Below, piece by piece: positions 41,139-50,519 of a DNA stretch of 64,000 nt. The notes below the pieces were generated by a model, which was given only the letters and a program-made list of their open reading frames with translations, ran no database searches and was not told where the DNA came from. Numbering within the stretch: position 1 is the stretch's first letter; every line of letters starts with the position of its first letter. The DNA is from JOPF136 sp963773835. GTDB lineage: Bacteria > Acidobacteriota > Terriglobia > Acidiferrales > UBA7541. Where the stretch lies: positions 1,302,001-1,366,000 of the forward strand of contig CAVZCQ010000004.1 of assembly GCA_963773835.1 (NCBI GenBank), in the 5' to 3' direction. The position numbers were made by a program, and so were the translations under genes.

Positions 41139-43346
41139 ATGGGAAGCGCACAGGATTTCACACGACGAGGGCTTGCATTCCTGAAGTGGCCGGCAATGGT
41201 GGCAATGGCGCTGCTACTGGCCCCGATTTGCGCCGCACAGGCCCCTTCCGGGGGCCAGGCGACTGAAGCGCCGGCCCCGCAGGAAGTGATGAAGAATCCG
41301 CAATTGCTCGCGGAGTTCGGGCGATTGATGGACAGACTGCGGACCAACCTGCAACTCCCACCGGCGCGAAGCGAAAGCCGTCTCCTGCCGCTGCTGCCGG
41401 AAACGACGATGGTTTATGCGGCATTTCCGAATTATGGCGAGGTGGCGCACCAGACCCTGCTGATCTTCCGGCAGGAGATGGCGGAGAGCCAGGTGCTACG
41501 CGATTGGTGGCACCACGGGGACATGGCGGCGACCGGGGCGAAGGTGGAGGAGACGCTGGAAAAAATCTACCAGCTCTCCCAATACGTGGGAGAGGAGATC
41601 GTGGTGTCGGGCACAATGGAAGGCCGGGAACCGCGTGTGGTGGTCGTGGCGGAAGTACGGAAGCCGGGCCTGAAGCCGCTACTCGTGCAGATGGTGAATG
41701 AGGTTGCGGGGAAATCGAAGCCGGGCGTGCGCGTATTGGACCCGCAGGAACTGGCCATTGCGAAGGAGGGGAGTCCGGAGCACGAACTGGTGGTGCTGGT
41801 GCGGGCGGATTATGTGGTTGCCGCGGGGGATCTGAGCACGCTGCGCCGGTTCAATGAGCGGCTGGAGCGGGGAGACCGGGAATTCGCGTCCACTCCGTTC
41901 GGGCAGCGAGTGTCGCAGGCGTACGGAGGCGGCGTGACGGCCGTGGGAGCGGCGGATGTGCAGAAAATCCTGAGCTGGGCGCCGAAAGGCAGCGCGCAAA
42001 CTCAGGCCACATTGCAGCGCAGCGGATTTGGCGACATGAAGTACTGGGTGTGGAGGAACAAGAAAGTGGGAAGCCAGGACGTGAACGAAGCGGAGTTGAG
42101 CTTTACCGGACCGCGGCATGGGGCAGCGGCCTGGCTGGCCCCGCCCGCGCCGCTGGGCAGCCTGGATTTTGTCTCTCCGAAGGCGATCCTGGCGGGCAGC
42201 GTGAGACTGACGGACCCGACGGTAATCTTTGAAGATGTAAAGGGACTGGCGACGGCCTCGAATCCCAACGCATTTGGACCGCTGGAGCAATCGGAAAAGG
42301 CCTTGAACCTGAGCCTGAAGGAGGACCTGCTGCGCCAACTGGAGGGAGAAATCACACTGGAACTGGACAGAATCGCGCCGGAGCCGGTGTGGAAGGCCAT
42401 CCTGCGGGTGAAGGATGTGGAGCACTTGCAGCAAACGCTGAAGACGTTGCTGGCGCTGGTGAATGTTACGCCGGCGGCGCACGAGAGCGAGTGGGGCACA
42501 TCTTACACGGCGAGCGTTCCTTCCGGGCAGAAGACCATCACCATCGCGTATGCATATGTGGATGGGTATCTCGTCGCAGCGTCGAGCCAGGAAACGCTCG
42601 CGGAGGCAGTCCGGCTGCACCGCAGCGGCGAGTCGCTGGGAAAATCGCAGAAGCTGCTGGGGTCGCTTCCGCCGGGCCGCTCACCGGCCGCTTCCGCATT
42701 GTTGTATAAGAACACAGCGGCTCTTACTGCCGCATGGCTGCGGCAGGCGTCGCCCGACATGGCGGCGGCGCTTGCACAGTTGGCGCGGGAGGGCTCGCCG
42801 TCGGTGTTGTGCGTATATGGGGAGGAAACGGCGATCCGGGCGGAGAGCACCAGCGCGGGGTTTGAAGCCGGGGCGGTGCTGGTGGCGGCGGCCGTCGCGA
42901 TTCCGAACCTGCTGCGGTCGCGGCAGGCGGCGAATGAAGCGTCGGCGGTCGGCCGGCTGCGTACGGTGATCACAGCCGAGGTGACTTATGCATCGATGTA
43001 TCCAGAGAGAGGCTTCGCGGCGGATCTGGCGAGGCTGGGGCCGGCTCCGGGAGGAACGGCTGGAGCCTCCGAAGACCACGCGGACCTAATAGACGTTACG
43101 ATCGGGAACGCGAGCTGTACGGCTGGGGCATGGTGCACAGCGTCCGGATACCGCTTCACGCTGACCACACTCTGCAAGCAGCGGCCGTGCACAGAATATG
43201 TGGTGACCGGCACTCCCGAATCCAGCGACACGGGATCGAGAAATTTCTGCTCGACCGCGGACGGCGTGATCCGGTACAAAGCGGGCGCCCCGCTGACCGC
43301 GCCGGTGAGCGCAAAAGAATGCCAGGCGTGGCCGCCGCTGAGTTAG
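41139..43346 (+). CDS. Exported unknown protein fused to a pilin-like C-terminal module
   Basis: The 735-residue protein has a signal peptide (WPAMVAMALLLAPICAAQA). A body of about 540 residues is unassigned (periodic beta strands such as ELVVLVRADYVVAAGDLSTL, and paired domains reminiscent of DUF3352-type proteins). From residue 574 a segment begins GFEAGAVLVAAAVAIPNLL, then RSRQAANEASAVGRLRTV and AEVTYASMYPERGF. The latter two strings are characteristic of acidobacterial type IV pilins/pseudopilins, but here the module lies internally, without a prepilin cleavage site at the N-terminus. Cysteines near the C-terminus (NASCTAGAWC, CKQRPC) suggest disulfides. AGGAGGGG fixes the start. Confidence 0.7.
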   Translation: MGSAQDFTRRGLAFLKWPAMVAMALLLAPICAAQAPSGGQATEAPAPQEVMKNPQLLAEFGRLMDRLRTNLQLPPARSESRLLPLLPETTMVYAAFPNYGEVAHQTLLIFRQEMAESQVLRDWWHHGDMAATGAKVEETLEKIYQLSQYVGEEIVVSGTMEGREPRVVVVAEVRKPGLKPLLVQMVNEVAGKSKPGVRVLDPQELAIAKEGSPEHELVVLVRADYVVAAGDLSTLRRFNERLERGDREFASTPFGQRVSQAYGGGVTAVGAADVQKILSWAPKGSAQTQATLQRSGFGDMKYWVWRNKKVGSQDVNEAELSFTGPRHGAAAWLAPPAPLGSLDFVSPKAILAGSVRLTDPTVIFEDVKGLATASNPNAFGPLEQSEKALNLSLKEDLLRQLEGEITLELDRIAPEPVWKAILRVKDVEHLQQTLKTLLALVNVTPAAHESEWGTSYTASVPSGQKTITIAYAYVDGYLVAASSQETLAEAVRLHRSGESLGKSQKLLGSLPPGRSPAASALLYKNTAALTAAWLRQASPDMAAALAQLAREGSPSVLCVYGEETAIRAESTSAGFEAGAVLVAAAVAIPNLLRSRQAANEASAVGRLRTVITAEVTYASMYPERGFAADLARLGPAPGGTAGASEDHADLIDVTIGNASCTAGAWCTASGYRFTLTTLCKQRPCTEYVVTGTPESSDTGSRNFCSTADGVIRYKAGAPLTAPVSAKECQAWPPLS

Positions 43347-43478
43347 CGAAGCCGGGAAATTCCAAGACGTCCGGTTGCAGCGTCCGATGTTCCACGCGGC
43401 CGTCTGTGTTGATGAATTGCAGGCGCCTGCCCTTCGTTTCGGCTACCGGAAAACCATCTGCTTGAGCACCCGTTCACC

Positions 43479-43508
43479 TTGTTGGGGCTGGCGGCGGGGT
43501 GGTAGGCT
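43479..43508 (+). promoter_or_regulatory. Predicted leaderless promoter of the S15/CocE gene
   Basis: TTGTTG (43479-43484), 18 nt, TAGGCT (43503-43508). The GTG start at 43515 coincides with the expected transcription start and no ribosome site is present. Confidence 0.5.
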
Positions 43509-43514
43509 CGCGCG

Positions 43515-45365
43515 GTGCGAGTACGCGCTTCTTCCTTCTGCGTTGCGGCAGTTGCGGGCTTGGGCGCAGCGCTGCTGGCGTCTCCGGAGGCACGAAATGA
43601 GGCGCGACCGGCGGTCCAGACGGAAATCAATGCAGCGGTGCCGATGCGAGACGGGGTGGTGTTGCGCGCGGACATCATGCGGCCAGAGACGGGGGGACCG
43701 TTCCCGACGCTGGTTTACCGGACGCCGTACGGCAAAACGGCGGCGGAAATGGAGTACACGACATTCCGGCACGCAGTGGAGCGAGGCTACGCGGTGGTGA
43801 TCGAGGACGTGCGGGGACGCTACAGCTCGGATGGTGAATTCAACGCGTACTCCAACGAGGGACGCGACGGGTACGACACGATTGAATGGGCAGCGCGGCA
43901 GCCGTGGTCGAATGGCGCGGTGGGGACCTTCGGGCTGTCTTATCCCGGAGCGGTGCAGTGGCTGGCGGCGGTGGAGCATCCACCGCACCTGCGGGTGATG
44001 GTTCCGGCCATGACGTTTTCCACGCCGCAGTATTTTTTCTATTCGGGTGGAAGCTTTGACTTGTCGTGGCCGGAGTGGATCCTGGTGAACATCGCGCCGG
44101 ACGTGCGGGAGCGAAAAGGGTTACAGGGGCCGAGGACGCAGGAGGCGGCGAAGGCGGCGTACGAGCACGACGCGGCGCGAATTCAGAATTTTCTTCCGCT
44201 GGCCGGCCTGCCGGACCTGCGCGACGTGGCGCCGTGGTATTACGAGTGGCTACTGCATCCGCCGATGGACCGGTGGTGGGATTGGGCGGAAATCCGGGGG
44301 AAATACGATCGGGTGACGGCAGCGGTGCTGAATGTTTCCGGATGGTACGACGAGGACTACGGGCCGGAAGGAGCGACGACGAACTTCAACGGCCTGGTGG
44401 CGGCGCGGAAGGGGGAACCGGACGCGCGAACGGCGCTGGTGATGGGGCCGTGGGTGCACGGGGTGGGGGCCACGGCGAGCACGAAATCCGGGGAACGGGA
44501 ATTCGGAGCCGGTGCCGCGATTGATTACGACGATGTGGTGCTGAGCTGGCTGGACCTGCAACTGAAAAACGACGCGACGGGATGGAAGCTGCCGAAACGC
44601 GTGCACTACTTCATGATGGGGGAGAACGCGTGGCGGGATGCGGATACGTGGCCTCCGCCGGGGGCGCATCTGACGAGCTACTTTCTTTCCGGGCCGGCGG
44701 AGGGCGGAATGCGCGGGACGGCGGGGCCGAACCGGACGCGCGGAGCGGCGACGAGCGCGTTCACTTCGGACCCGGCACACCCATTCACGGACCCGTACGG
44801 CAACATGCTGGGCGCGCATGACTATCGGCGAGTGCAACGGGGCGGCCGGGATTCCGTGATTTACGATTCGGCGCCGCTGGAAACGGACCTGGACGTTGCG
44901 GGACGTACAGGGGCGGAAATCTATTTTACGTGCGACTGCGTGGATGCAGACATTTGGGTACGGGTGTACGACGTGGCGCCGGACGGGACCTCGTATAACC
45001 TGATGAGTCCGGGGCTGGACGTGGAGCGCGCGAGCCTGCGGAGCGGAACGTCGCGGCAATTGCTGGAGGCGGGCAAACCGGTGCGCTTGAGCTTTACGGA
45101 CCTGCCGATGGCCAACCGGTTCCTGGCGGGACACCGGCTGCGCGTGCAGATATCGGGCGAATTCTTTCCGCATTTTTCGAGGAATTTGCATACGGGAGAG
45201 CCGGACGCGGAGTCGCCGGCGATGCGAGCGGCGACGATCACGATCCTGCAGGACGCGGCGCATCCTTCGCGGCTGCTGCTGCCGATCACGAACTGGACGG
45301 GGCCGCCGCATCCGGACCACGGGGGGAAGCCCGTGGTGCGGCGGGACGTTCCGCCGGGGGGATAG
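43515..45365 (+). CDS. Exported CocE/NonD family hydrolase (S15-like)
   Basis: The 616-residue protein has a short signal segment (FCVAAVAGLGAALLA). The alpha/beta-hydrolase core contains MRDGVVLRADIMRP, YAVVIEDVRGRYSSDGEF and the nucleophile elbow FGLSYPG (Ser142). SGWYDEDYGPEG carries the acid and GPWVHG the His. A C-terminal jelly-roll domain begins near LETDLDVAGRTGAEIYFTCD. Relatives hydrolyse acyl esters, beta-lactam side chains (glutaryl/AHBA-type) or X-Pro dipeptides. The GTG start is supported by the leaderless promoter. Substrate cannot be deduced; peptide or ester is likely from context. Confidence 0.92.
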   Translation: MRVRASSFCVAAVAGLGAALLASPEARNEARPAVQTEINAAVPMRDGVVLRADIMRPETGGPFPTLVYRTPYGKTAAEMEYTTFRHAVERGYAVVIEDVRGRYSSDGEFNAYSNEGRDGYDTIEWAARQPWSNGAVGTFGLSYPGAVQWLAAVEHPPHLRVMVPAMTFSTPQYFFYSGGSFDLSWPEWILVNIAPDVRERKGLQGPRTQEAAKAAYEHDAARIQNFLPLAGLPDLRDVAPWYYEWLLHPPMDRWWDWAEIRGKYDRVTAAVLNVSGWYDEDYGPEGATTNFNGLVAARKGEPDARTALVMGPWVHGVGATASTKSGEREFGAGAAIDYDDVVLSWLDLQLKNDATGWKLPKRVHYFMMGENAWRDADTWPPPGAHLTSYFLSGPAEGGMRGTAGPNRTRGAATSAFTSDPAHPFTDPYGNMLGAHDYRRVQRGGRDSVIYDSAPLETDLDVAGRTGAEIYFTCDCVDADIWVRVYDVAPDGTSYNLMSPGLDVERASLRSGTSRQLLEAGKPVRLSFTDLPMANRFLAGHRLRVQISGEFFPHFSRNLHTGEPDAESPAMRAATITILQDAAHPSRLLLPITNWTGPPHPDHGGKPVVRRDVPPGG

Positions 45366-45438
45366 GCTGCGCACCAGACAGGACTTCAGACGAGTTGTAC
45401 TGTGGCGGAGGCGCTGCAGCCTACAGGGAAGGCAGCGT

Positions 45439-45467
45439 TTGGGAACGCTCCGGCCGCGGCGTAAGAT
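45439..45467 (+). promoter_or_regulatory. Predicted leaderless promoter of the pseudoprotease gene
   Basis: TTGGGA (45439-45444), exactly 17 nt, TAAGAT (45462-45467), then 7 nt to ATG 45475. No ribosome site is present. This supports ATG 45475 over a TTG at 45439. Confidence 0.55.
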
Positions 45468-45474
45468 TCCGAGC

Positions 45475-47052
45475 ATGGAGAAGGGGGAAAACTCTGAGGC
45501 CAGCAGGGCCGGCATGGCGCGGCTCGCGTGCGCTTTCGCAGTTGCCGCACTGCTGTGGTTGGTCCCGGGGGCTGCACAGACTCAATCTCCGCCGACCCCG
45601 GCGCAGGCGGGAGGAGTTGCCGCGAGCGGCCCGACGTTCCGAGTGGTGCGATCCGTTTCCGGGAGCAAGGGCGAAGCCTCCGGGGGCCGATTCGTGGTGG
45701 AGGATCCTCGCAGCATTTTCTATTTGCCCCAGGACAAACAGGTGATCGTGTATTTCGAATGGGAAGGGCCGAAGGGCCTGCACGACTTCGAGGCATACTG
45801 GAAGAATCCGGAGGGAAAGATCACGACGATTTCGGAATTCAAATATGAGGCGAAGGCCGAGCGCTTCGGGGGATACTGGATGCTGACTCTGAGCGACACA
45901 ATGGAAACCGGGCTGTGGGCGCTCGAGGCGCATGTGGACGGGGAGATCGCGGGGACGCACGCGTTTCAGATTCTGAAGGGAACGGCGCCGTCAGAAGTCG
46001 TGCCGGTGCGACGCACGCTGTCGGCGGGAGAAATCTACAATCGCGCGCTTGCCTCGACCGTGTTTATTGACGCGTTGAATGGGCAGGGAGAGAAGGCCGG
46101 GACGGGGTCAGGATTCGTGATTGGACCAGACCTTGTGGCTACTGCATTCGAGGTGATCGACGGCGCAGCGACCCTCCGGGTCCGATTTTCAACTGGACGC
46201 CAGGCGATGGCGCGCTCCCTGGTTGCCTGGAACCGGCGGGACGATTGGGCAATCTTGGACGTGGAGACAGGAACGACGCCACAGGCGGTCCGGGCGCCGG
46301 TCAATTCATGGGCAGTCGGAGACACCTGCTACGTCCTGGACTCGCCGGCAGAAGGCACGAGAACGATCGGGCAGGTGGATTTGGTGGGGACGCAGAATCC
46401 TTCCACCGCCGGGCGGCGGCTCAACTTGTCGAGCGCCGTGAACTCCGGCACCGTCGGCGGAGCGTTGATGAATGAATATGGGGAAGTGATCGGAGTGCTG
46501 GGCGGCGCGCTGATGCCTGGAGGCAGGTCGAGGGCAAACACTGGCTTCTACTTCGGCTCCGGGAGCGGGGCGAGCCAAATCATGCAGTTGTTCAGCAATT
46601 CGCGGGCGACGCCGATCGACATGGTGTCGCTCCAGCCTGCACGGCGCGCGACACTGGAGGAGATGCTGCAAAGCGGACAGTTTATCCCCCTGCTGGCAAC
46701 CGAGAAAAATGTGACCTATGGCACGCTCTCGAAGGGGATGAACCGGACCGGAGGGATCCCCGTGCCTGTGGGAGAAGGAACCGAGTTCACGCGCCGCGAC
46801 GGACGCATGTTCGTGCAGGTGAGGTGGAACCCTCAGGAAAAGCGCAAAGCCCTGGCCGTGCTGAGGCTCTACGATATCGAGAACCGCCTGGTGGCGCAGG
46901 AGGGCCCTGCAAAGCTGGATATGAAGCCGGCCCGGGGGTTCATGACCGACGGAGCTTTGCCGATTGCTTCGCTTCCGCCGGGCGTTTATCGGGTGGACGT
47001 GTACCTGGACCAAGAAGTCGTCTGGAGGGCGTTTTTTCGAATTGTGGAGTAG
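45475..47052 (+). CDS. Exported trypsin-fold protein lacking catalytic His and Ser (pseudoprotease)
   Basis: The 525-residue protein has a signal peptide (LACAFAVAALLWLVPGAAQ) and an N-terminal beta domain with the W-x-G-P-x-G-L-H-D-F segment. A HtrA/trypsin-like domain follows from about residue 190 (GTGSGFVIGPDLVATAFEVI), then a C-terminal beta domain. In active relatives the pattern is T-x-x-H-V-I; here it is ATAFEVI with Glu226. The Asp is kept (Asp257 in DDWAIL). The nucleophile motif G-N-S-G-G-P is replaced by SGTVGGAL with Val327. Two of three triad residues are thus missing, so proteolysis is not expected. A binding or sensing role is inferred. Confidence 0.78.
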   Translation: MEKGENSEASRAGMARLACAFAVAALLWLVPGAAQTQSPPTPAQAGGVAASGPTFRVVRSVSGSKGEASGGRFVVEDPRSIFYLPQDKQVIVYFEWEGPKGLHDFEAYWKNPEGKITTISEFKYEAKAERFGGYWMLTLSDTMETGLWALEAHVDGEIAGTHAFQILKGTAPSEVVPVRRTLSAGEIYNRALASTVFIDALNGQGEKAGTGSGFVIGPDLVATAFEVIDGAATLRVRFSTGRQAMARSLVAWNRRDDWAILDVETGTTPQAVRAPVNSWAVGDTCYVLDSPAEGTRTIGQVDLVGTQNPSTAGRRLNLSSAVNSGTVGGALMNEYGEVIGVLGGALMPGGRSRANTGFYFGSGSGASQIMQLFSNSRATPIDMVSLQPARRATLEEMLQSGQFIPLLATEKNVTYGTLSKGMNRTGGIPVPVGEGTEFTRRDGRMFVQVRWNPQEKRKALAVLRLYDIENRLVAQEGPAKLDMKPARGFMTDGALPIASLPPGVYRVDVYLDQEVVWRAFFRIVE

Positions 47053-47172
47053 CACTCGGGCATGGCGCTTTCAATGTCACGAGCTCGGCCGCGTTGTGCG
47101 GACCGGTGCTCGGAAAGCAGTTTTAGAAGGAACCTGCACCGACAAAGCAAGAGCGCTTGGAAAGCGGAAAAG

Positions 47173-47200
47173 GCGAAAGGCCAAACTTTCGGCCTTTCGC
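47173..47200. repeat. 10-bp-stem hairpin in intergenic region
   Basis: GCGAAAGGCC and GGCCTTTCGC form a perfect stem around an 8-nt loop, 120 nt after the pseudoprotease stop and 110 nt before the next start. It has no T tract after it, so a Rho-independent terminator is doubtful. Confidence 0.45.
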
Positions 47201-47311
47201 ACTCAAAGGGCCTCGCGCTGCCTGACGATACGCTTTCTTGGGGATTGGCGGGCGGGGAGACATGATGGTGGATTTGAGCGGGGAGTCCAGAGGAGACAGA
47301 CGGAGGAGACG

Positions 47312-49366
47312 ATGAAACTGAGGAGATTTGCGGCGTGGGCGTGGGTGCTGGGGCTGCTGGTTGTGTGCACGGGCGTGTCGGCGCAGGAGAAACGCCCGAT
47401 AACGTTTCAGGACCTGGCGGCGATGGGGCGGATCAGCGGGCAGCAGATTTCGCCGGACGGAAAATGGGTGGCGTACACGGTGGCGACGCCGAGCCTGCCG
47501 GCGAACCGGCTGGAACGGAACCTTTGGCTGGTGGCTGTGGCGAACGGAGAAGCGCGGCAGTTGACGCGGAGCGGACACGACCAGCGACCGGTGTGGTCGC
47601 CGGACGGAAAGCGGATCGCTTTCATTTCGTCGCGGGACGGAAGCGCCGCGGTGTACGAGCTTCCGCTCGATGGCGGAGACCCGGTGCGGGTGGCTCAGCT
47701 TGCGGATGGGGCGGACAACCTGCTGTGGTCGCCGGATGGACGGACGCTGGCATTTACGAGCAACGTGTTTCCGGATTGCCGCACCGACCCGTGCACGGCG
47801 GAACGGCTGGAAAAGATGGAGCAGAACAAAGTGAAAGCGCGGATGTACGACCATCTGCTGTACCGGCACTGGACGGAGTGGAGCGACGGAACGCGGAGCC
47901 ACCTGTTTGTGGTGGCGGCGAAAGGCGGGACGCCGCGCGATTTGACGCTGGGAGCGAATTACGACGTTCCTCCCTTCTCGCTGGGCGGGCCGGACGAACT
48001 GGCATTCTCGCCGGATGGGCGCGAGCTGTGTTTTACGGCGAATACGGACGCGCACCCGGAAATCAGCACGAACGGCGACCTGTTCGTGGTGCCGGTGGAC
48101 GGAAGCGCGGAGCCGCGGCGAATCACAACGAACCCGGGATTCGACGGCGGGCCGGTGTATTCGCCGGACGGGAAGTGGATCGCGTATCACGCGCAACTGA
48201 TGGCCGGGTACGAGTCCGACCGGTGGCGGATGATCCTGTACGACCGGGCAAAGGGGACGCACGCGAACCTGACGGAAAATTTTGACCGCAGCGTGGACGC
48301 GATCGCGTGGGCGCCGGATTCGAAGACGCTGTATTTCGACACGGAAGACCGGCAGGACGTGGCGATTTTCCGGATGGCGGCAGCGGCGGGAGCGCTGCCC
48401 GATCCGGTGGTGCGGATCGCAGCGGTCAGCGAGTTCGGGCTGACGGCGGACGGGCGGACGCTGGTGTTTACCCAGTCGAGCCTATCGGCGCCGGCGGAGA
48501 TTTTCGCCGCGAGCGCGGACGGGAAAGACGTGCGGCAGCTCACGCACCAGAACACGACGCTGGTGGCGCAGCTCGATCTGCGGCCCGCGGAGCACTTCAG
48601 CTTCAAAGCGTCGGACGGGCAGGAGATTTACGGGATGCTGGTACGTCCGCCGGGATTCGACGCGACGAAGAAATACCCGATGGTGATGCTGGCGCACGGC
48701 GGGCCGCAGACGATGTGGGAGGACGGCTGGGGGTACCGATGGAACGCGCAGATGTTTGCGGCCCCGGGATACGCGGTGCTGATGATCAACCGGCGGGGCT
48801 CGACCGGGTTCGGGCAGAAATTCACGGACGAGATCAACGACGACTGGGGCGGGAAGGCGTACACGGATTTGCTGGAAGGAACGGACTACGCGACGGGGAA
48901 ATACCCGTTTATCGACAAAACGCGGATGGTGGCGGGCGGGGGTTCGTACGGCGGGTTCATGATGGACTGGTTCGCGACACACGCGCAGGACCGCTACCGG
49001 GCGCTGTTTTCGCACGCGGGGGTGTACGACCAGGTGAGCATGTATGCCACGGAGGAGCTGTGGTTTCCGGATCATGAATTTCGGGGGACGCCGTGGACGA
49101 ATCCGGCGTCGTATGCGAAATGGTCGGCGTCCACGTATGCGGCAGAGCTGGGGAAATACAAAACACCGACTCTGGTGATCGCGGGCGAGCAGGACTACCG
49201 GGTGCCGTACACGCAGAGCCTGGAATTTTTCTCGGCGCTGCAGAGACAGGGGGTGGCGTCGAAACTGGTGGTGTTCCCCGATGAGGGGCACTGGATTCTG
49301 AAGCCGCAGAACAGCCAGTATTGGTACGGGGTGGTGATGGACTGGATTGCGGCATACGTAAAATAG
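47312..49366 (+). CDS. Exported S9C-type acylaminoacyl/dipeptidyl peptidase
   Basis: The 684-residue protein has a signal peptide (WAWVLGLLVVCTGVSA), a propeller of WD40-like PD40 blades (SPDGKWVAYTV, WSPDGKRIAFIS, SPDGRELCFTA) and a C-terminal S9 hydrolase domain. The triad is Ser545 (GGGSYGG), Asp628 (GEQDYRV) and His660 (DEGHW). GGSYGG and the E-Q-D-Y-R-V acid loop place it with DPP IV/acylaminoacyl peptidases. GGAGGAGACG fixes ATG 47312; the frame extends 116 codons upstream through noncoding DNA. With the S9A enzyme and others it forms a secreted peptide-degrading set. Confidence 0.95.
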   Translation: MKLRRFAAWAWVLGLLVVCTGVSAQEKRPITFQDLAAMGRISGQQISPDGKWVAYTVATPSLPANRLERNLWLVAVANGEARQLTRSGHDQRPVWSPDGKRIAFISSRDGSAAVYELPLDGGDPVRVAQLADGADNLLWSPDGRTLAFTSNVFPDCRTDPCTAERLEKMEQNKVKARMYDHLLYRHWTEWSDGTRSHLFVVAAKGGTPRDLTLGANYDVPPFSLGGPDELAFSPDGRELCFTANTDAHPEISTNGDLFVVPVDGSAEPRRITTNPGFDGGPVYSPDGKWIAYHAQLMAGYESDRWRMILYDRAKGTHANLTENFDRSVDAIAWAPDSKTLYFDTEDRQDVAIFRMAAAAGALPDPVVRIAAVSEFGLTADGRTLVFTQSSLSAPAEIFAASADGKDVRQLTHQNTTLVAQLDLRPAEHFSFKASDGQEIYGMLVRPPGFDATKKYPMVMLAHGGPQTMWEDGWGYRWNAQMFAAPGYAVLMINRRGSTGFGQKFTDEINDDWGGKAYTDLLEGTDYATGKYPFIDKTRMVAGGGSYGGFMMDWFATHAQDRYRALFSHAGVYDQVSMYATEELWFPDHEFRGTPWTNPASYAKWSASTYAAELGKYKTPTLVIAGEQDYRVPYTQSLEFFSALQRQGVASKLVVFPDEGHWILKPQNSQYWYGVVMDWIAAYVK

Positions 49367-49874
49367 GACGCCGGCGGGTGGTACGCGAAGTACTGCTGCA
49401 AGGGGTTGCACATTTCGAGACCGCGGAGGGCCGGGCTGGCCCCGCGGAATTCCGGGAGTTTGGCTAACCTGTCGTGGAGCAACGAGATGGACGTTGCAGC
49501 CCGCTGGCACGGCGCGTGCATCCTCTCCCTCGGAAACCCGGCTGTGTGCTGGGGCGCGACTGCGGAGTTCCCCCGCTCCCGACGCTGCCCGCAGCAGACT
49601 GACTCGGCTTCGTGAGCCGCTGGATGCGGCTAGCGAGGCCGGGATTCGGACGCAGCAGGGTCTCTGCTGTTCGCATGATTCCTCCGCATGAGGCGGATCG
49701 GGACCTCCTCCCCCGACCGCCTCTCTTTTTTGTGCGTATCCGAATAGGCTGGGGACACGCGTTTCTAGAATCTCGGATGAAGAGGGCGGACACCTGGGTG
49801 CGCCCCTACAAGGAATGGGGACGGCGGGCTGCGCTGGGGGAATTCCAGATTAGAATCCGGGCAACGGAGGCGCC
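49367..49874. other. 508-nt gene-free region containing a terminator
   Basis: Short open frames on both strands have no recognisable content. The region is GC-rich and rich in potential stems, and ends (for a rightward transcript) with the terminator at 49691-49731. I looked for tRNA, tmRNA, RNase P and SRP RNA signatures and did not find them. A small RNA or a long 3' UTR is possible. Confidence 0.4.
49691..49731 (+). terminator. Intrinsic terminator
   Basis: The stem is AGGCGG..CGGG / CCCG.CCGCCT (49691-49702 with 49712-49722) with a 9-nt loop and a small internal bulge, followed by CTC and six Ts at 49726-49731. It ends a rightward transcript, either the S9C peptidase mRNA with a 325-nt 3' UTR or an unannotated RNA. 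Confidence 0.6.
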
Positions 49875-50504
49875 GTGGAGAAACCGTTTGCGGTGCTGCG
49901 GTGGGTGTGGCTGGCGTTTTTTGTGGTGTGGGTCCCGACGTATTGGATCTACTGGAGCCCGGCGGATTTTCTGTATTTGTGCAATCTGGCCGTGATCCTG
50001 ACGTTTGCGGGGTTGTGGCTGGAGAACCGGCTACTGCTCTCCAGCCAGGCGGTGTCCACGGTGGTGATTGGGACGCTGTGGGCGTTGGACGTGGCGTGGG
50101 GCGCGGCGGCGCACGGGCGCGCGCCGATTGGCGGAACGGAGTACATGTGGAATGCGAGCTACCCGCTGTGGTTGCGGGCGCTATCATTCGACCATCTGGC
50201 TGTGCCGGTGACGACGCTGTGGGCCATCCGGAAGGCCGGATACGACCGGAGGGCCTGGGGATTCCAGTCGGGGCTGGCGGCGGTGGCGCTGGTGGCATCG
50301 CGAGTGGTAGCGCCGGAGTTGAACCTGAATTTCGCGCAGAAAGAGCTGGTGACGGACCACATCTGGGGGCCTGCGCCGGTGCATCTGCTGGTGATCTGGA
50401 GCGTGCTGGTGTTGGTGGTGTACTGGCCGGTGCATGCGGTGCTGTGCCGGGTGATGCCGGGCCGCCGGCGAGAGGTGATAGCCAGCGGAGAGCGGCGCGG
50501 TTGA
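49875..50504 (+). CDS. Polytopic membrane protein of unknown function
   Basis: The 209-residue protein has about six hydrophobic helices (for example WVWLAFFVVWVPTYWIYW, FLYLCNLAVILTFAGLWL, VHLLVIWSVLVLVVYWPVHA) and a conserved-looking loop (MWNASYPLWLRALSFDHL). GTG 49875 is preceded by GGAGGCGCC. The stop is 15 nt before the patatin start, so the pair is likely one operon and the protein may act with the lipase in membrane lipid handling. Family not identified. Confidence 0.75.
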   Translation: MEKPFAVLRWVWLAFFVVWVPTYWIYWSPADFLYLCNLAVILTFAGLWLENRLLLSSQAVSTVVIGTLWALDVAWGAAAHGRAPIGGTEYMWNASYPLWLRALSFDHLAVPVTTLWAIRKAGYDRRAWGFQSGLAAVALVASRVVAPELNLNFAQKELVTDHIWGPAPVHLLVIWSVLVLVVYWPVHAVLCRVMPGRRREVIASGERRG

Positions 50505-50519
50505 CTGGGGTTGAAGGCG

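Noticed and set aside
49464..49793. 109-codon minus-strand frame in the gene-free region
   Set aside because: Basic, low-complexity translation, crosses the terminator hairpin, no ribosome site.
49367..49874. tRNA, tmRNA, SRP RNA or RNase P RNA in the gap
   Set aside because: None of the conserved cores of these RNAs was found on either strand.
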